The notes beneath the pieces are model-generated. The model worked only from the letters and a program-made list of their open reading frames with translations, had not been told where the DNA came from and ran no database searches. This document shows positions 61,282 through 64,000 of a stretch of 64,000 bases of DNA, piece after piece. The DNA lies in assembly GCF_002865645.1 (NCBI RefSeq), contig NW_020194555.1, positions 310,001-374,000 on the forward strand. The letters run 5' to 3'. Origin of the DNA: Hyaloscypha bicolor E (taxonomy: Eukaryota; Ascomycota; Leotiomycetes; Helotiales; Hyaloscyphaceae). Both the position numbers and the translations under genes were made by a program. Position 1 is the first letter of the stretch, and each line of letters opens with the position of its first letter.

Positions 61282-62186
61282 CGTGGAGGGGAGTGTGATG
61301 GTCTGATCTCAATCTCTCTTCGAAGGTGAGCGTTTCAAGGTCGTATTGTGCTCAATCGGTTGTGGATTGGACACTTGAATTGTGCGCGATGGGCAAGGGA
61401 CGTTGTCGTCTCAGTTATAGGACAGGGAGAGGTGTCGTCGTCGGTGGGTGCATTTGAAGATGAAGTGCCTCGGGAATAACTCCTAGCTTGAAATGGTTTA
61501 CCTCACGATTCTGGCCAATCAGAGAAGCTTGGATCGTAAGCGGGGAGGAACTCGGGAAATCACGTGCTGCGCCATCATCCTCGAGGGCCGGAAATGCTCC
61601 CAGTGTTCTTACTCTCTGCTCAACAGTACCTTATCCTTCCTCCGTCCCCCCAAATGGCTTCCACGCTTTCATTTGTATCTCGAACTCTGCAGCACGGGGA
61701 CCCACAACACAAGGCGTGATTCTTCATGATGGGACATTCGCCCAGCTATAGCCTCACTATCGGTAGTAGGGATTCCAGGGACTCCAGCGATCCATAGATA
61801 GCCGACCCAACCACTTGTTTGGGTGGGCCTTATTGTGGCACGGCTTGCTTTTACCTTCTTGAGGCACCCTCCCTCTCCCTGATTGTCTACCATGTCATTC
61901 AGCAGCGCCCTCAGTGCTCTGCTATAGTTGTCGACATATATTCACGGGGTTGACATTTGACACTAGCGACTCGCGACTATCAGGACGCACTGTTTGAAGG
62001 CTTCATTGCGAAACTGTAGAGGATTGACAAAGATCTGCGCAAGAAGGCTGCGCCCGATTATGGGGAGATTACTCTCGAAGTCACCAGAGTCGAGACAATA
62101 ATGCCAGGCCTGATGGAAATACCCCGGAAGTTGGAACTGACTGCTTATCTCGGTATGGTATCAAGTTCTTTGGCTGGGGACCAGAA
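61282..62186. other. Intergenic: SDH2 promoter side and upstream flank of the HET remnant
   Basis: GC-normal, about 900 bp. The proximal part upstream of 61,281 must hold the SDH2 promoter. From about 61,900 the sequence may include the decayed N-terminal part of the HET gene, but no frame is convincing. Confidence 0.45.
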
Positions 62187-63844
62187 TTGTATTTTGATCT
62201 CGGGAGCTTAGCGCTGCCCTCTTTCACGTTTAAAATTCGTCAAGCGACGAGTAGGTCTCTTGACTTGACTTCACAGAATGGGCTGCTAAGTAGAGCGGGT
62301 TTGGTTCTTGTATTGTTCGGACCACCAGTTGTTTCAGACTGTACGAATTCAACTGCGACTTTGAATCTTGCAAGAAAGTGGCTTCAAAACTGTCTTGACA
62401 CTCACCGTTGTAAACATGAGGCTGAAGAGTATTGGAGACCAACTCGGCTCATTAAGCTGGATAGCCCATCTGTTGGAAGTGTTACTCTCAGCTGCCGATT
62501 AGAAGAAACGGCCACGCCCGTGTCAGACATCTATATGTCCCTTAGTCATTGTTGGGGCCATCATGGTCCCTTCAAATTGACTGTATTGACACGTTCAACA
62601 TTGCCAGCTCTTCTTGGAGGAGTACCGGTGCCAAAGCTGCCACAGACTTTTCAGGATGCGAGGTTTGTAACTCGATATTTGGGTCTAAAGTTTGTTGGAT
62701 TGACTCCCTCTGCATCTTCCAAGATTCCCGCGAAGATTGGGTCCGAGAGTCATCCCTTAGGGGCAAAGTCTATTCGCAAGTCTTTTGTAATATTGGGGCA
62801 ACAGCATCGCCGTCTAGGGATGAGGGCTGCTTCCGGCAAAGAAAGCTTCTGTTGCTCAATCGCACCATCATTGAATCGCCTTGGAAAAATCAGTTGAATG
62901 CGAATTATCATCTTTTTTCCTATCGCCACTCGGTGAGTGGCGAGCGTAGCGACATTCTCGCGCCATTACTTCGCCGTGGGTGAGTAGTCTAAGAGCACGT
63001 ACTTTTGCACCGGTTTCTCCATTTTGACGCTCAAGAAGTCTACTTCGAATGCAGGCAAAGGTATGTATCAGAGATATATCCTGAAGGCCTACCGAAAGAA
63101 ATGTCAACGGCGAGCGATCCACTCCGAAAAGAGGAAGAGCCGTATTGCTTGGTATTCTACAAGACAAAATCTCCTGATGTCCTGAAGCTTTACGGTTTTT
63201 GGGCTCGGTTAGGCGTACGAAGGTACCCTACTCGACATGTAGCCTTACAATCGACACCGACAGACTCACTGCCATATCAGGTATCGCCAAAAGCCTGCAG
63301 CAGATCCTTCTTGATGAATATTATGCAGGCATGTGGAAAGGTCAATTTCCACAGTGCTTATTACGGACAGTAGCACATGATAGAAAGGCCAATATTGCCC
63401 AGCCTTGTTCTTACATTGCACCAACTTGGTCCTGGGCAAGTATCAAAGCTGCCGTTCGTTTTCCAGAAATGTAAATAATACAAACATCCTTCGGCAGGCA
63501 TGGCACGAGGATTTTGGCAGAGGTTGTCCAAACTGAGATCGTGCTGGCAGGATCAGATCCCACAGGCCAGATATTGTCTGGATCCATAAAGTTGCGTGGA
63601 ATGTTAGTTGCCATACACGTGATTCTCCCCTTTCGGTTATATTCCAAGTAGGCTCTGCGTCGCCGAGAGCCTGCTTCTTTTATCAACTGGTATTCAAGGA
63701 CATTTTGAACGAGTCGGGTTGTTCAAGCTCTCGCAGCCTTCGGGAATGGAGGTTCTGTTGGGTCAGTTTGTCTCAGCCTCAACAGTGAATTGGCTCGAGT
63801 ACGAGGAGTTCGATGGGGATAGATATACCATCACGATTGTGTAA
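62187..63844 (+). pseudogene. HET-domain protein gene, frame broken several times
   Basis: Three frames on + together give a recognisable HET (heterokaryon incompatibility) protein. Frame one (to about 62,690) has the WRPTRLI block, YMSLSHCWG near 62,533-62,560 and LPQTFQDA near 62,640. The next block, WIDSLCIFQDSREDWV (about 62,696-62,745), continues in another frame through VYSQVFCNIGATAS. An insert with a short perfect hairpin and two stops (about 62,920-63,000) precedes RFLHFDAQEVYFEC, and a further shift before 63,230 leads to LTAISGIAKSLQQ and APTWSWASI. The C-terminal TITIV stop at 63,842-63,844 is in a third arrangement. These shifts lack usable splice sites, so I call it a pseudogene; sequencing indels are an alternative. 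Intact relatives mediate nonself-recognition cell death. Confidence 0.75.
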
Positions 63845-64000
63845 AGTCTCGCGTCATTCTTTTGACATACTCACTGATCGCCTCGTACCTCACGGCGCCT
63901 TTCGTCTCCTCTATCGCATGTCTTGGCGGAAAGAGTAACCCTGCAGAGTCACACTTTCAAGGGTTGACTTTAACCAAGGTCGCTCATCTTTTCCTTCCAC
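63845..64000. other. Window end, no gene supported
   Basis: 156 bp after the HET remnant; nothing recognised. Confidence 0.5.

Noticed and set aside
63411..63686. 91-codon - frame opposite the HET remnant
   Set aside because: Antisense to the C-terminal HET blocks, which explain the sequence better.

Overview
The window looks like a chromosome segment of a filamentous ascomycete (Pezizomycotina). The basis is short GT-AG introns of about 45-185 nt, a HET-domain gene, a BEM46-type hydrolase, fungal SDH2 and LYAR homologues, and a large AT-rich block with the signature of repeat-induced point mutation (RIP). A class such as Leotiomycetes is plausible but not shown by anything decisive here.

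Bases 1 to about 37,900 are a gene-free AT isochore of RIP-degraded LTR retrotransposons. CpA and TpG are almost absent and every reading frame is full of stops. The nesting can be read from direct repeats and target-site duplications. Element C1 (about 1,838-12,094, + strand, 5' truncated) carries a nested gag-only LTR element (4,362-6,127). Element A (+ strand) has a 5' LTR starting at 12,673. That LTR is broken first by a solo LTR (12,718-12,893, TSD ATAAT) and then by complete element B (13,117-20,943, - strand, two 298-bp LTRs, TSD AATTT). A resumes at 20,949 and joins an unrelated gypsy pol remnant (about 21,813-24,876). Element C2 (24,877-37,513, - strand) is an inverted relative of C1 with both LTRs.

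Bases 37,900-50,700 are a transition and accessory zone. It holds a less degraded AT-rich stretch (39.0-42.6 kb), probable gene remnants (42.9-44 kb), a frame-broken fungal transcription-factor-like gene (44.6-46.5 kb), a HET-type fragment (about 47.8-48.4 kb) and several small inverted or dispersed repeats. Among these are a perfect 60-bp foldback flanked by TA and a roughly 270-bp repeat family with core gacgctaaaattgcagtgc.

Bases 50,700-61,300 are ordinary gene space with four intact conserved genes: an NFX1/FAP1-type zinc-finger protein (-), a LYAR-type nucleolar zinc-finger protein (-, 3 exons), a BEM46-type alpha/beta hydrolase (+, 5 exons) and the succinate dehydrogenase iron-sulfur subunit SDH2 (-, 2 exons). 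They have no common pathway; each is a housekeeping gene with its own promoter. At 62.2-63.8 kb a HET-domain gene is broken by several frame changes. No tRNA, rRNA or CRISPR array could be supported.
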